Assembly (NCBI GenBank): GCA_937922185.1
Contig: CAKZUT010000151.1
Location: 1 to 43,053 of the forward strand
Source of the DNA: an uncultured Neomegalonema sp.
Lineage (GTDB): Bacteria > Pseudomonadota > Alphaproteobacteria > Rhodobacterales > Rhodobacteraceae
Direction: 5' to 3'
Length of the DNA stretch: 43,053 nucleotides
In this document: positions 16,452 to 26,326 of the stretch, piece by piece
Position numbering within the stretch: the first letter of the stretch is position 1
How the letters are laid out: each line of letters starts with the position of its first letter
The notes under the pieces: generated by a model
Told to the model about the DNA's origin: nothing
The model's input: only the letters and a program-made list of their open reading frames with translations
Database searches by the model: none
Translations under genes and position numbers: made by a program

Positions 16452-17731
16452 CCGAAGCGCTTCACAAACCGCTGTGCATCGGCTTCGGAAATCGAGACGG
16501 TCAGCGACATGGTTGCCTCCTCCCCCGACGCATCCCGAACATCGGCGGCTTCGTAGAGCCAGGCAAGGGCCGCCCCGTCACTGGCCGGCAGGTCGATCCG
16601 CACCACGCTCTCCGTCGCCGAAAGTGTTTCGGCAATCAGGGTCAGCAGGTCATCCACTCCCCGCCCCGTCAGGGCCGAGACGCAAATTGCGCCATCCCGG
16701 CGGGCGGCTTCGTTCTCCCATGCCTGCTGCGCTTCCGCATCGAGCATATCGACCTTGTTGTATACTTCGATAGCTCCGCTCAGCGTTGCTTCCGCAACCC
16801 CGAGATCGCGCAGCACAGCAACCACATCCTGTGCCTGCGCCGCCGTTTCCTCGCTGGAAATATCGCGCACATGCAGAATCAGATCAGCTTCCAGCACTTC
16901 TTCCAGCGTCGCACGGAAAGCGGCGATCAACTGGGTCGGCAGATCGGAGATGAAGCCTACAGTGTCCGAAAAGATCGCATCGCGTCCACTGGGCAGTTCG
17001 ACCGAACGCATGGTCGGGTCGAGCGTGGCGAACAGCATATCCTTCGCCAGAACCTCACCATGCGTGATCCTGTTGAAAAGTGTGGACTTTCCAGCATTGG
17101 TATAGCCGACCAGAGCCACGACCGGCAGCGGCGCTTTCTTGCGTTTCTTGCGATGCAGAGTGCGGGTCTTCACGACCTTCTCCAGCTTTCGCTCGATACG
17201 CACCAGTCGTTCGTCGATCATGCGACGGTCAGCTTCGATCTGCGTCTCACCGGGACCGCCGACAAAGCCGAGGCCACCGCGCTGACGCTCAAGGTGGGTC
17301 CAGCTTCGTACAAGACGCGATTTCTGGTAACTCAGATGCGCGTGTTCGACCTGAAGCACACCCTCCGCCGTTCCCGCCCGCTCACCGAAGATTTCGAGGA
17401 TAAGCCCCGTCCTGTCCAGCACCTTGGCCTTCAGCGCGGTTTCAAGATTGCGCTGCTGCACCGGAGTCAGGGTGCCGTCCACGATCACGAGTTCGACCTC
17501 GTTCTCCCTGACGGTCTGCGTCAGGTCTTCGAGTCTGCCCGTGCCGAACAGCGTAGCCGGGCGCGGGGCTTTTACCAGAACAGCGGCTTGCGATACGATA
17601 TCGAGTTCAAGTGCCTGCGCCAGACCGACCGCCTCTTCCAGACGGTTCTCAGGCGAGCGGTTCGCCTGTTTCCAGTCAGGCATGACCGGATGAATAACGA
17701 AAGCGCGGGTCGCGGCCTCTTCGGTATTCAA
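16427..17731 (-). CDS. hflX: GTPase HflX
   Basis: Ribosome-binding GTPase that rescues stalled or heat-damaged 70S ribosomes. The 434 residues comprise an N-terminal HflX domain (with [25 protein letters not shown] and [20 protein letters not shown]) and a G domain with G1 [12 protein letters not shown]3 DTVGF and G4 NKVD. The reading frame starts at TTG 17731, which overlaps the hfq stop codon by four bases. The conserved N-terminal TRAFVIHP is lost if the next Met (MPDWK) is used, so I keep the TTG start and infer translational coupling to hfq. Confidence 0.95.
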   Translation of the reverse strand: MNTEEAATRAFVIHPVMPDWKQANRSPENRLEEAVGLAQALELDIVSQAAVLVKAPRPATLFGTGRLEDLTQTVRENEVELVIVDGTLTPVQQRNLETALKAKVLDRTGLILEIFGERAGTAEGVLQVEHAHLSYQKSRLVRSWTHLERQRGGLGFVGGPGETQIEADRRMIDERLVRIERKLEKVVKTRTLHRKKRKKAPLPVVALVGYTNAGKSTLFNRITHGEVLAKDMLFATLDPTMRSVELPSGRDAIFSDTVGFISDLPTQLIAAFRATLEEVLEADLILHVRDISSEETAAQAQDVVAVLRDLGVAEATLSGAIEVYNKVDMLDAEAQQAWENEAARRDGAICVSALTGRGVDDLLTLIAETLSATESVVRIDLPASDGAALAWLYEAADVRDASGEEATMSLTVSISEADAQRFVKRFGYALSAVK

Positions 17732-17973
17732 GTGGCCGGTGCCTCTTCGGGTTCATAGAGCGCAATCGGCTGTGCGGGCATCACGGTCGAGATCGCGTGT
17801 TTATAGACGAGTTGGGACTGCCCGTCCCGGCGCAGCAGGACGCAGAAATTATCGAACCATGTGATAACGCCCTGCAACTTGACCCCGTTGACGAGAAAGA
17901 TCGTCACCGAAACCTTGTTCTTACGGACGTGGTTGAGGAAGGTATCCTGAAGATTCTGGCGGTCGGAGGCCAT
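17728..17973 (-). CDS. hfq: RNA chaperone Hfq
   Basis: Sm-like hexameric chaperone that pairs small RNAs with mRNAs. The 81-residue product contains the Sm1 motif ([40 protein letters not shown]) and the Sm2 motif YKHAISTV. The tail EEAPAT is short and acidic, as in other alphaproteobacterial Hfq proteins. AAGGGG precedes ATG 17973. It is co-transcribed with hflX. The 144 bases between hfq and trkH suggest a separate promoter for hfq, though I cannot point to one. Confidence 0.97.
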   Translation of the reverse strand: MASDRQNLQDTFLNHVRKNKVSVTIFLVNGVKLQGVITWFDNFCVLLRRDGQSQLVYKHAISTVMPAQPIALYEPEEAPAT

Positions 17974-18117
17974 TTTGTGCCCCTTCTATTTTTGTCGCTA
18001 CGATTCCCGGAACGGCGCGCCCGATCCGTTGATCAGGACAGTACACGATCACCCCCGCCCGGCAACCCCTGCAACGACAACCTTGGCGAGATTGAGCACA
18101 ACCGGCAAACGCGTGGG

Positions 18118-19686
18118 TTATTTGCGCCACGTCCGGGGGCTGAGCAGGGCCACAACCGCCAATGTCTCCATCCGCCCCACGATCATGCCGATGCACAGGA
18201 CGATCTTGCCCGCATCCGCCAGCTTGACCCATGCATCCGAATCCCCTGAAATCAGCGGCAGCAACGGTCCCGTATTGCTGAGAATACTGATCGACGCGAT
18301 GATCGCATCGATCATGTTCATGCCAGTCGCGGTCAGGGCCAGGGCGCTGAGAACGACCGACAGCACATAAAGCATCACAAAGACGAAGACGATTCGCATC
18401 GCACTCTGCGTCACCCGGTTCGAGCCACTGCGGATCGGGCGCACCTCCGTAGGGCGGGTCAGACGGGCCAGTTCGTTCAGGCTGTGCTTACCCAGAAGGG
18501 CGGCGCGGATCAGCTTGACCCCCCCTGCCGTGGAGGCTGCACCACCCCCGACGATGGCCAGCCCGACCAGAGTAATTCCCGGCGTTCTCAGGGCGCTCCA
18601 GGCCGTCGCCCCCTCCCAGTCCGCCGACTCGAATCCCGCCGTTGTGATGTAGGAAATGGCCATGAACAGCGTCCCCCAGAGGGCGCTCAACCCGGCCTGC
18701 CACTCATCCGTCGAGCGGGTTTCGATGGCCCCGATCCAGTGTCGCAGGAACAGGATCGCCACAATCACCGAAACGGCAATCGTCATGTACCGGCATTCGG
18801 GATCTTCCAGATAGACCCGAAATCGACCGCGCAGAGCTTGCAGGTGGACGGCGATCCCGATAGCGGCGGGCACGATCACGAACAGCAGGACGAGTTCGAC
18901 CGCGCGCGACCCATAGGCGGCAATGCCGCCCGGATTGACGACAAAGCCCGTCGTCGAAACCGCACCGAAAGCATAACACAGCGCCTCGAAGGCAGGTGCC
19001 CCGGCGGCGGCCAGACCGAGCATACATAATACAATCATACCGCAATACGGCGTACCGAGCACCCGCGCGGCCCAGATCGCCCGTTCCACAGTTTCGCGGC
19101 GATCCATCAGGGCATCGGGGGCCAGTCGCGAATGATGAACCGGCTCCTGCGGACGATCCAGAATATGCCGGACCTCGAATCCCCCGATGGACAGCGGCGC
19201 GAAGATCGCCAGTGCGGCTACCAGACTCACAAACCCCCCGAACCCGGCACAGACCGAACGCCACAGAAGGATGGTGTTCGGCACCTCCTCGATATCACCG
19301 ATATTCGATGCCCCGGTGGTCGTGAGAGCGGAACACATCTCGAAATAGGCATCCACGATCCCGAAACCCGGCAGCAGTTCGGCGAGTGGAATCGCCACGA
19401 TCAATGGTCCCGCCGCGTAGAAGATGACCAGCGCCAGCAGGCCCGACCGCGCGGCCTGAAGAGGATGCCGCAGCAGGATCATGCGAAGGGCCGACGCGAA
19501 GATGAACGAACCGACCGTACAGATCGCAAAGACCCCGCTCGTCTCCCGATCTCCGATGGCAAGCGCATGGATAGCCATGAGCGCGAAGCCGATGGAGAAC
19601 GCAAAGAGCGCCACGCTCAGCAATTGCTCGGCCCCTGCGCCCTTGCGGGTGATCGGGCGCCAGACATCGACCACACCCCGGCTCAT
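18118..19686 (-). CDS. trkH: Trk-type potassium transporter, membrane subunit
   Basis: Membrane subunit of the Trk potassium uptake system. The 522-residue product has the superfamily of four pore loops: TTTGASN near residue 122, STTGF near 245, TTAGFE near 350 and SNTGP near 470. Conserved glycines for the selectivity filter sit in each. About ten to twelve hydrophobic helices are present. Its ATG at 19686 directly abuts the trkA stop codon, so membrane and regulatory subunits are made together. The N-terminus is somewhat longer and more polar than in enterobacterial TrkH. Confidence 0.93.
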   Translation of the reverse strand: MSRGVVDVWRPITRKGAGAEQLLSVALFAFSIGFALMAIHALAIGDRETSGVFAICTVGSFIFASALRMILLRHPLQAARSGLLALVIFYAAGPLIVAIPLAELLPGFGIVDAYFEMCSALTTTGASNIGDIEEVPNTILLWRSVCAGFGGFVSLVAALAIFAPLSIGGFEVRHILDRPQEPVHHSRLAPDALMDRRETVERAIWAARVLGTPYCGMIVLCMLGLAAAGAPAFEALCYAFGAVSTTGFVVNPGGIAAYGSRAVELVLLFVIVPAAIGIAVHLQALRGRFRVYLEDPECRYMTIAVSVIVAILFLRHWIGAIETRSTDEWQAGLSALWGTLFMAISYITTAGFESADWEGATAWSALRTPGITLVGLAIVGGGAASTAGGVKLIRAALLGKHSLNELARLTRPTEVRPIRSGSNRVTQSAMRIVFVFVMLYVLSVVLSALALTATGMNMIDAIIASISILSNTGPLLPLISGDSDAWVKLADAGKIVLCIGMIVGRMETLAVVALLSPRTWRK

Positions 19687-21063
19687 CTAGAAGTAATCCA
19701 CAGAGACCCGGAACATCTTTTCGACCTCCTGCACCGCACTTTTCAGGGCGAATATCACCACGCTGTCACCATCGCGCAGCACATCGCGCCCGTCTGGCAC
19801 CTTGATCTCACCGTTCGAGAGGATCGCACCGACCATCACGCCGGGAGGCAGATTAATCGACACCAGCGGCGCGCCCGTAAGCTGCGAGGTCGCCAGCACC
19901 TGCGCCTCAATGACTTCCGCCGCTCCGTCACGAACACTGTGCAAGGCGCGGATGCGCCCCCTGCGAACATGGCGCAGGATCGATGATACGGTCGTCGCAC
20001 GCGGGTTGATGAAGGCATCCAGTCCCAATGGCGAGACAAGGCGCATGAGGTTCTGGTTATTGATGAGGGCCATGGCACTCGCCGCCCCCTCTTCCTTCGC
20101 CAGAACACCGGCCAGCAGGTTCGCTTTATCGTCATCGGTCAGGGCGATAATCATCTCTGCCTCGGCGACATTCGCTTCGGCAAGAAGCGCGGCATCCAGC
20201 ACGTCACCATTCAGCACGATGGTTCGGTCGAGGCGTTCAGCGACGTATTCCGCCCGCGTGCGATCCCGTTCGATCAGTTTTGCCTTGATCCGGCGCTCCT
20301 GCTTTTCGAGGGCAAGAGCCACGTTCAGCCCGACATTGCCGCCGCCCGCGATGATGATGCGCCGTGCGACCTCCTCCTGATGCCCGAAGAGATGCATGGT
20401 CCGGCCCACATGGTCCTCGCGCGCGATGATGAAAACATTGTCATCTTCCAGAAGCTGATCGTCGCCGCTCGGGGTATAGAGCTTGCCGTTCCGCTCGAAC
20501 GCGACCACCTTTGCCGCGACATCCGGGAAAAGCTGCGTCAATTGCCGGAGCGGCGTATGGAGCAGCGGACATTCACCGGTCAGCCGCGTGCCGACCATCC
20601 GCACTTTTCCGTCAAGGAACGGCGTCGATTCAAAGGCCCCCGGCGCGCTGAGGCGACGCAGGACCGAGCGCGCAACCTCGACTTCCGGCGAGATGATGAC
20701 GTCGATGGGCATATGGTCCCGCTGGAACATATCGCTCCATTGCGGTTCCAGATAGGATTGCGCGCGGATACGGGCGATCTTGCGCGGGATCGAGAAGACC
20801 GTATGAGCCACCTGACAGGCGACCATGTTCACTTCATCGGAATAAGTGACCGCGATCAGCATGTCGGCATCGCGCGCCCCGGCTTCACCCAGCACGTCCG
20901 GGCGCGACGCATAGCCTGTCACCCCCGCCACATCGAGCAGATCCGTCACCTTGCGGACGAGTGCTTCCGACTGATCGACGATAATGACATCGTTGTTCTC
21001 GGTCGAAAGCTGTCGTGCGATATTGAAGCCGACCTGTCCCGCTCCACAGACGATGACTTTCAC
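19687..21063 (-). CDS. trkA: Trk potassium transport regulatory protein TrkA
   Basis: Peripheral NAD(H)/ATP-binding regulator that gates TrkH. The 458 residues form two tandem RCK units, each a Rossmann domain plus a TrkA-C domain. The first Rossmann starts VIVCGAGQVGFNIARQL; the second starts IIIAGGGNVGLNVALALE near residue 228. Acidic residues ending the second strand (VDQSE and IERDR) fit nucleotide binding. The start is GTG 21063, six bases after ntrX. Position between ntrX and trkH is the usual alphaproteobacterial order. Confidence 0.96.
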   Translation of the reverse strand: MKVIVCGAGQVGFNIARQLSTENNDVIIVDQSEALVRKVTDLLDVAGVTGYASRPDVLGEAGARDADMLIAVTYSDEVNMVACQVAHTVFSIPRKIARIRAQSYLEPQWSDMFQRDHMPIDVIISPEVEVARSVLRRLSAPGAFESTPFLDGKVRMVGTRLTGECPLLHTPLRQLTQLFPDVAAKVVAFERNGKLYTPSGDDQLLEDDNVFIIAREDHVGRTMHLFGHQEEVARRIIIAGGGNVGLNVALALEKQERRIKAKLIERDRTRAEYVAERLDRTIVLNGDVLDAALLAEANVAEAEMIIALTDDDKANLLAGVLAKEEGAASAMALINNQNLMRLVSPLGLDAFINPRATTVSSILRHVRRGRIRALHSVRDGAAEVIEAQVLATSQLTGAPLVSINLPPGVMVGAILSNGEIKVPDGRDVLRDGDSVVIFALKSAVQEVEKMFRVSVDYF

Positions 21064-21069
21064 GATACT

Positions 21070-22488
21070 CTAGCTCGACAGCCGCACGACATTATCCGCC
21101 GCCGCCAGCCGCGCCCCGCCCCGGTTTGCAGTGGTGACGCCGAGGGCCTTGAGTTTGCGGTGCAATGCAGACCTTTCCATGCCGATGAAAGACGCGGTGC
21201 GCGAGACATTGCCCCCGAAACGGTTGATCTGCGCGATCAGGTAATCCCGCTCAAAGGCTTCACGGGCCTCACGCAGCGGCATCGAGACAAAACTGTCACC
21301 GCTTTCGGACACCACCGTCCCCGGATTGGCCGCAATGACCTCCTGCGGCAGGTCGTCGGCTCCGATCTGTTGGCCGAGACGGTTGCCGAGGATCATCATC
21401 CGCTCGATGATATTGCGAAGCTGGCGCACGTTACCGGGCCATTCATAAGCCTGAAGCACGGCCATCGCATCCTGTGCGAAGTCGCAGCGCGCAAGACCCT
21501 GTTCCCGGTGCAGGCGTTCCGTGAGATGCTCGACCAGCATGGGGATATCCTCACGCCGCGTACCCAGCGCAGGCACATCCACGGGCACGACATTGAGGCG
21601 GTGATAGAGATCTTCGCGGAAGTTACCTTTTGCGATCTCCTCCGTCAGATCCCGGCTCGACGAACTGACGATCCGCACATCAACGCGCACCACATCCGAG
21701 CCGCCGACACGGGTGAAACACTGATCGACCAGAACCCGCAGGATTTTCGGCTGCGTCTCGCGCGGCATATCCGCGACCTCATCGAAGAACAGCGTACCGC
21801 CATGGGCCGCTTCGAGCAGGCCCGGTTGCGCCAGACCACCATCCTTCTGTCGTCCGAAGAGCTTTTCCTCCAGATGCTCCGGCTCCATCGTCGCTGCGCT
21901 GACGACGACGAAAGGCGCATCGACCCGCTTGGAATGAGCATGCAGGAACCGCGCGGCGACTTCCTTTCCCGCCCCTGACGGTCCGGTAATCAGAACACGG
22001 CTGCCCGTCGGTGCAACCCGTTGAAGGGTCGAGCGCAGATTGGCCATGGAGGTGGATTCACCGATCAGCTCGGTCGAGCGTTCATCCTGACGTTTCAGGG
22101 CCGAGTTCTCCCGGCGCAGGCGCGAGGTTTCTATGGCACGATCTGCGGTCAGGATCAGCACATCCGTCTTGAAGGGTTTTTCGATGAAATCGTAAGCCCC
22201 CTGCTGCATGGCGGCGACAGCCAGCTCGACATTGCCATGACCGCTGATGATGACGATGGGGATTTCAGGATTGTCCCGCTTTACGGTTTTCAGCACTTCG
22301 ATCCCGTCCTTCCGGCTGCCTTGCAGCCAGATATCGAGGATGATGAGATCGGGCTGGCGCGTATTGATCTCCCTGAACGCGCTTTCCGCACAGGCCGCGC
22401 GGCGCGCATCATGCCCTTCATCTTCCAGAATTTCCGCGATCAGATCACGGATATCGGCCTCATCGTCTACGACCAGAATATCTGCCAT
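21070..22488 (-). CDS. ntrX: Nitrogen/redox response regulator NtrX
   Basis: Response regulator paired with the membrane kinase NtrY, linked in alphaproteobacteria to nitrogen, redox and envelope control. The 472 residues contain a receiver domain (VVDDEAD near residue 6, phosphoacceptor Asp52 in ILDIWLQ, Lys in EKPFK), an AAA+ domain (Walker A GPSGAGKE, Walker B FFDEVADM) and a C-terminal Fis-type helix-turn-helix ending in MERSALHRKLKALG. Where sigma-54 activators have GAFTGA, this protein reads GRQKDGGLAQPG, so contact with sigma-54 is unlikely. ATG 22488 gives the standard start; the upstream frame to 22581 is not conserved. Confidence 0.95.
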   Translation of the reverse strand: MADILVVDDEADIRDLIAEILEDEGHDARRAACAESAFREINTRQPDLIILDIWLQGSRKDGIEVLKTVKRDNPEIPIVIISGHGNVELAVAAMQQGAYDFIEKPFKTDVLILTADRAIETSRLRRENSALKRQDERSTELIGESTSMANLRSTLQRVAPTGSRVLITGPSGAGKEVAARFLHAHSKRVDAPFVVVSAATMEPEHLEEKLFGRQKDGGLAQPGLLEAAHGGTLFFDEVADMPRETQPKILRVLVDQCFTRVGGSDVVRVDVRIVSSSSRDLTEEIAKGNFREDLYHRLNVVPVDVPALGTRREDIPMLVEHLTERLHREQGLARCDFAQDAMAVLQAYEWPGNVRQLRNIIERMMILGNRLGQQIGADDLPQEVIAANPGTVVSESGDSFVSMPLREAREAFERDYLIAQINRFGGNVSRTASFIGMERSALHRKLKALGVTTANRGGARLAAADNVVRLSS

Positions 22489-22522
22489 GGTTCTCGACCC
22501 CCTTCTTTCGTTTCTTTTTTGG

Positions 22523-24811
22523 TTACTGGAATGACGCGGCGCGCATTGTTGCGCCTGTCTCCGGTTGCTCTGCCGGTTCAATCATGCCGACCATCGTCGT
22601 CTCGTATGGTAAACGAATTCTGACCTGCGCCCCGTTTGCCTGACCTTCCGCATCTTTCAGCATCACAGTACCGTCATGCTCCTCGACGATACGCCGCACG
22701 ATCGCCAGCCCCAGCCCCGTGCCGCCTTTGCGGGTGGTGACATAAGGCTCCGTGAGTTTCTCCCGTTCCCTGCGCGGAAAACCGGGGCCATTATCGATCA
22801 CGTCGATCAGGAGATGGTCCTTCTCGACAGTGGTGGAGATGACGATCCGACCGGGTGACGCGCTCGTGTCCATCTCGATATGAGCAAGCAGGGACTGTGC
22901 CGCATTCCGAACAAGGTTGGTGAATGCCTGCGACATCAACCCCCGGTCGCACTCAATGACGATACCGGTCTTCTGCGGTTGCTGCTCGAAAGTGATATCA
23001 GGATATTCAGCACTGTGAAGAGCGAGGATTTCCCCGAACAAGACATCCAGCGACGTCGTGGCGAACTCTGGCTTGGGCATCCGTGCGAAATTCGAGAATT
23101 CCTCGACCATACGCCTGATTTGCCCCACCTGTCGCACGATGGTATCGACACATTGGTCAAAGACGGGACGGTTATCCCCGATCTGCACCCCGAACTTGCG
23201 ACGCAGACGCTCGGCGGAAAGCTGGATCGGGGTCAATGGATTGCGGATTTCATGGGCCACACGCTGGGCGACATCACCCCAGGCCGCAAGCCGTTGCGCC
23301 GAGACCAGGGCCGTCATGTCATCGAGTGTCAGCACGTACCCCTCGACGCCCGCATCCCCGCGCTGACAGGTAACACGCACGAGATATTCGCGCTCGCCCT
23401 CTTCCGACATACGCATCACACGCCCTTCGGAGACCCCGAGCGGGGAAGCCTGTGACCGATCCACGAGATCGCGGATGCCGGGCAGCAGCGGTTCAAAATC
23501 GGTGATCCGCTGGATATTTTCCGTCGTGCCGACGATCTGCGAGACCGATCCGTTCATAAGATCAACGCGCCCCTCGGCATCCAGACCCACGACCCCCGCC
23601 GTGACACCCGATATCACCGCTTCCGTAAACCGGCGCCGTTGATCCAGTTCATCATTCACGTCGAGCAGGGCATCGCGCTGCAACTGCACCTGCCCCGTCA
23701 TCCGGTTGAAGGCCCGCGAGAGCGTGGCGATCTCGTCATCACCGTGTTCTTCATGGACACGCGCGTTCAGATCGCCCCGTGCCACGCGATCAGCGGCTCC
23801 GGCCAGACGTCCGATGGGCCGCGCAAGCCGGTCCGCGACCCATATCCCCAGCCATATGGCCACCGACACGATGATAATGGCGAACCCGATATAGAGGACC
23901 GCGAAGAGAATCTGCATGTCCCCCCGCTGTGCCTCCAGCCTTTCATATTCCCGCGCCAGCGATCGTGTCTCGGCCAGCACGCGGGCCGCCTCGCCATCTA
24001 CCGGGCGCGCGATATAGAGATAGGCGTCGAGCATCCCGTCCAGCGGCGCAAGCGCACGGATCGCATCGGTGCGCTGGTCCTCGTAGACATAGACCTCACC
24101 GCGTTTGGTCTGTTTCAGATGCCGCTCGTCAGGGGCCTGATACAGGAAGAGATAGCTGTTAGGCCCCCGCGCGATGATCTTGCCGGTTGAGTCGATGACA
24201 TAGACTTCGGTGAGACGGCGCTGGGTCGATACACGCACCATCGCATCCACCAGATCAGCGGGGCGCGGCGATCCGAAAGGCGAGATACGCGCGATCTCTG
24301 CCGACAGGACGCTGGCATCGAGACGAATGGTCTGGTGCCGCTCCTTCACGAAGGATTCAGCGATCTGCACCGAGTTGCGGACCACCCCTCCAACCCGGTC
24401 GTTCAGCCAGCTTTCAAGTGTCACCGTCACGGAAATCGCCGCGAACAGGCCGAGCAGCAGAGCCGGGGCCACAGCGATGATCGTGAACATCCGCACCATG
24501 CGAAGATGCAGACGAGACCCGGCGGAACGCGCCCTGCGCGCCAGAACGAGCGTCGCGATGCGCCATGCGATGATCGCGATGAGAGCGAGTGCAAGACAGA
24601 AATCGATGACCAGCATGACCCGCAGCAGATTGCTGCGCCCGGTCACAAGCCCCTGTCCACTGGTGGCCAGATAATAGGTAAAGATCGCGCACAGGGGTGC
24701 CACGACCACGAGGGCAAGGCCCAGCGCACTGACGAGACGTCGGCGCTGAGGAACGCTTCCGAACCACGCCCTACGCTGACGGATCAAATGGTCGGGGACT
24801 GTCAGAGACAT
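22523..24811 (-). CDS. ntrY: Membrane sensor histidine kinase NtrY
   Basis: Inner-membrane histidine kinase of 762 residues that phosphorylates NtrX. Seen in order: transmembrane helices at about 28-50, 62-90 and 107-130, a periplasmic segment to about 298, a fourth helix at 302-325, HAMP (ARPIGRLAGAADRVARGDL), a PAS domain at about 390-500, the phosphorylated His520 in VAHEIRNPLTP, and the ATPase boxes NLVRNAAQS, DNGPGFP and TGLGLAIV. All are intact. It lies 34 bases before ntrX and 75 bases after ntrC. Confidence 0.95.
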   Translation of the reverse strand: MSLTVPDHLIRQRRAWFGSVPQRRRLVSALGLALVVVAPLCAIFTYYLATSGQGLVTGRSNLLRVMLVIDFCLALALIAIIAWRIATLVLARRARSAGSRLHLRMVRMFTIIAVAPALLLGLFAAISVTVTLESWLNDRVGGVVRNSVQIAESFVKERHQTIRLDASVLSAEIARISPFGSPRPADLVDAMVRVSTQRRLTEVYVIDSTGKIIARGPNSYLFLYQAPDERHLKQTKRGEVYVYEDQRTDAIRALAPLDGMLDAYLYIARPVDGEAARVLAETRSLAREYERLEAQRGDMQILFAVLYIGFAIIIVSVAIWLGIWVADRLARPIGRLAGAADRVARGDLNARVHEEHGDDEIATLSRAFNRMTGQVQLQRDALLDVNDELDQRRRFTEAVISGVTAGVVGLDAEGRVDLMNGSVSQIVGTTENIQRITDFEPLLPGIRDLVDRSQASPLGVSEGRVMRMSEEGEREYLVRVTCQRGDAGVEGYVLTLDDMTALVSAQRLAAWGDVAQRVAHEIRNPLTPIQLSAERLRRKFGVQIGDNRPVFDQCVDTIVRQVGQIRRMVEEFSNFARMPKPEFATTSLDVLFGEILALHSAEYPDITFEQQPQKTGIVIECDRGLMSQAFTNLVRNAAQSLLAHIEMDTSASPGRIVISTTVEKDHLLIDVIDNGPGFPRREREKLTEPYVTTRKGGTGLGLAIVRRIVEEHDGTVMLKDAEGQANGAQVRIRLPYETTMVGMIEPAEQPETGATMRAASFQ

Positions 24812-24864
24812 GAACCGCCCGGTATTGCTGCACCATCAACCGCGCTACTCTTGCAACGCTTATT

Positions 24865-24877
24865 GCCACATTGTGGC
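24865..24877. promoter_or_regulatory. Palindrome between ntrC and ntrY
   Basis: GCCACA and TGTGGC flank a single base, forming a 13-base palindrome in the 75-base ntrC-ntrY space. There is no T-tract, so a protein-binding site is more likely than a terminator. A GGTGCA, like half of an NtrC site, lies nearby on the minus strand. Role unproven. Confidence 0.3.
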
Positions 24878-24886
24878 TGTTGTGCA

Positions 24887-26326
24887 TCACCTTTTCTTGC
24901 GATCCACGGGAATGTCAAGCTCCCGAATTTTCTTCCGCAAAGTATTTCGATTCAATCCCAGCAAGTCGGCTGCGCGAAGCTGATTTCCGCGCGTGGCGGC
25001 CAATGACAGCATAATGAGCGGGAACTCCACTTCCCGCAGGATACGCTGGTAAAGACCGGGGGGCGGGATGGTTTCGCCGTGCATGGCGAAGTATCGCTTC
25101 AAATGCTCCTCGACGATGCCCGAGAGATCGCCGGGATGATCGGACGGGACTGCATTATCTGCATATTGCGCCGATAGTTCCGCCTCCACCGTGCTGCGAT
25201 CCACGATATCATCGGGGCACAATGCGGCGATGCGTTTGACGAGATTCTGAAGCTCACGCACGTTGCCGGGCCAGTCATGCTCGCGCAGCGCCTCCATCGC
25301 ATCCCGTGAAACCGTCTTGCGGGGCAGGCCCTCCGAAACCGCCTGCCGCAGAAACCCCCGCACCAGATCAGGCACATCATCCAGTCGCTCACGCAGCGGA
25401 GGCAGACGAATCGGCGCGACGTTAAGGCGATAGAACAGGTCTTCGCGAAAAATTCCCTCACGGATATGGGTCCGCAAATCCTGATGCGTGGCGGCGACAA
25501 TGCGAATATCGGTCTTTCGGGTACTCGACGCCCCCACAGCCGTATATTCACCCTCCTGCAAGACCCGCAGCAGGCGCGTCTGCGCTTCGGGAGGCATATC
25601 CCCGATCTCATCGAGAAACAGCGTCCCGCCACGCGCCTGCTCGAACTTGCCGGTCGAGCGCGCTGTGGCCCCCGTGAAAGCACCTTTCTCGTGACCGAAC
25701 AGTTCGGACTCGATCAGTTCCCTCGGAATCGCGGCCATATTGACGGCAACAAAGGGGCCGGTCTTGCGCTTGCCGTAATCATGCAGCGCGCGGGCAACCA
25801 GCTCCTTGCCCGTACCGGAAGCCCCGGTAATCATTACGGTCAGGTCGGTATTCATCAGGCGCGCCATGGCGCGATAAACATCCTGCATCGCCATGGATCG
25901 CCCGATCAGGGGCAGCACCTCTTCCCTCGGTTCGGCAAGCGTCTCATTCGCGGCACCCTGCACACCGGCGAGAGCTTTGCGAAGATGACTGACCAACTCC
26001 TTGAGATCGAACGGTTTCGGCAGGTATTCGTAAGCCCCCGCATCGGCGGCACGAATGGCCGTCATCACGGTATTCTGCGCGCTCATCACGATAAAGGGCA
26101 GATCGGGACGCCGTCGCTTCATGCTCGGCAGCATGTCCAGCGCATCACCGTCGGGCATCATCACATCGGTCACGACCGCATCGCCCTCTCCCTCCTCGAC
26201 CCAGCGGAATAGAGTGGAGGCGGTGCCCGTCGAACGGGTCTGGAATCCGGCGCGCGTCAGCGCCTGAGACAGCACCGTGCGAATGGCCCGGTCATCATCG
26301 GCAATCAGGATGAGAGAGCCGGTCAT
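24887..26326 (-). CDS. ntrC: Nitrogen regulation response regulator NtrC
   Basis: Sigma-54-dependent activator of nitrogen-limitation genes. The 479 residues carry a receiver domain with the acid pocket ADDD and phosphoacceptor Asp54, an AAA+ domain with Walker A GASGTGKE (168-175) and an intact sigma-54 loop GAFTGA (215-220), Walker B FLDEIGDM, and a Fis-like helix-turn-helix at the C-terminus ([20 protein letters not shown]). ATG 26326 overlaps the ntrB stop by four bases. The intact loop distinguishes it from Rhodobacter capsulatus NtrC, which works without sigma-54. Confidence 0.96.
   Translation of the reverse strand: MTGSLILIADDDRAIRTVLSQALTRAGFQTRSTGTASTLFRWVEEGEGDAVVTDVMMPDGDALDMLPSMKRRRPDLPFIVMSAQNTVMTAIRAADAGAYEYLPKPFDLKELVSHLRKALAGVQGAANETLAEPREEVLPLIGRSMAMQDVYRAMARLMNTDLTVMITGASGTGKELVARALHDYGKRKTGPFVAVNMAAIPRELIESELFGHEKGAFTGATARSTGKFEQARGGTLFLDEIGDMPPEAQTRLLRVLQEGEYTAVGASSTRKTDIRIVAATHQDLRTHIREGIFREDLFYRLNVAPIRLPPLRERLDDVPDLVRGFLRQAVSEGLPRKTVSRDAMEALREHDWPGNVRELQNLVKRIAALCPDDIVDRSTVEAELSAQYADNAVPSDHPGDLSGIVEEHLKRYFAMHGETIPPPGLYQRILREVEFPLIMLSLAATRGNQLRAADLLGLNRNTLRKKIRELDIPVDRKKR

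Noticed and set aside
20380-21978. A 532-codon plus-strand frame opposite trkA and ntrX
   Set aside because: It spans two well-supported genes on the other strand, has shadow-type composition (His, Arg, Asp) and no recognisable domain.
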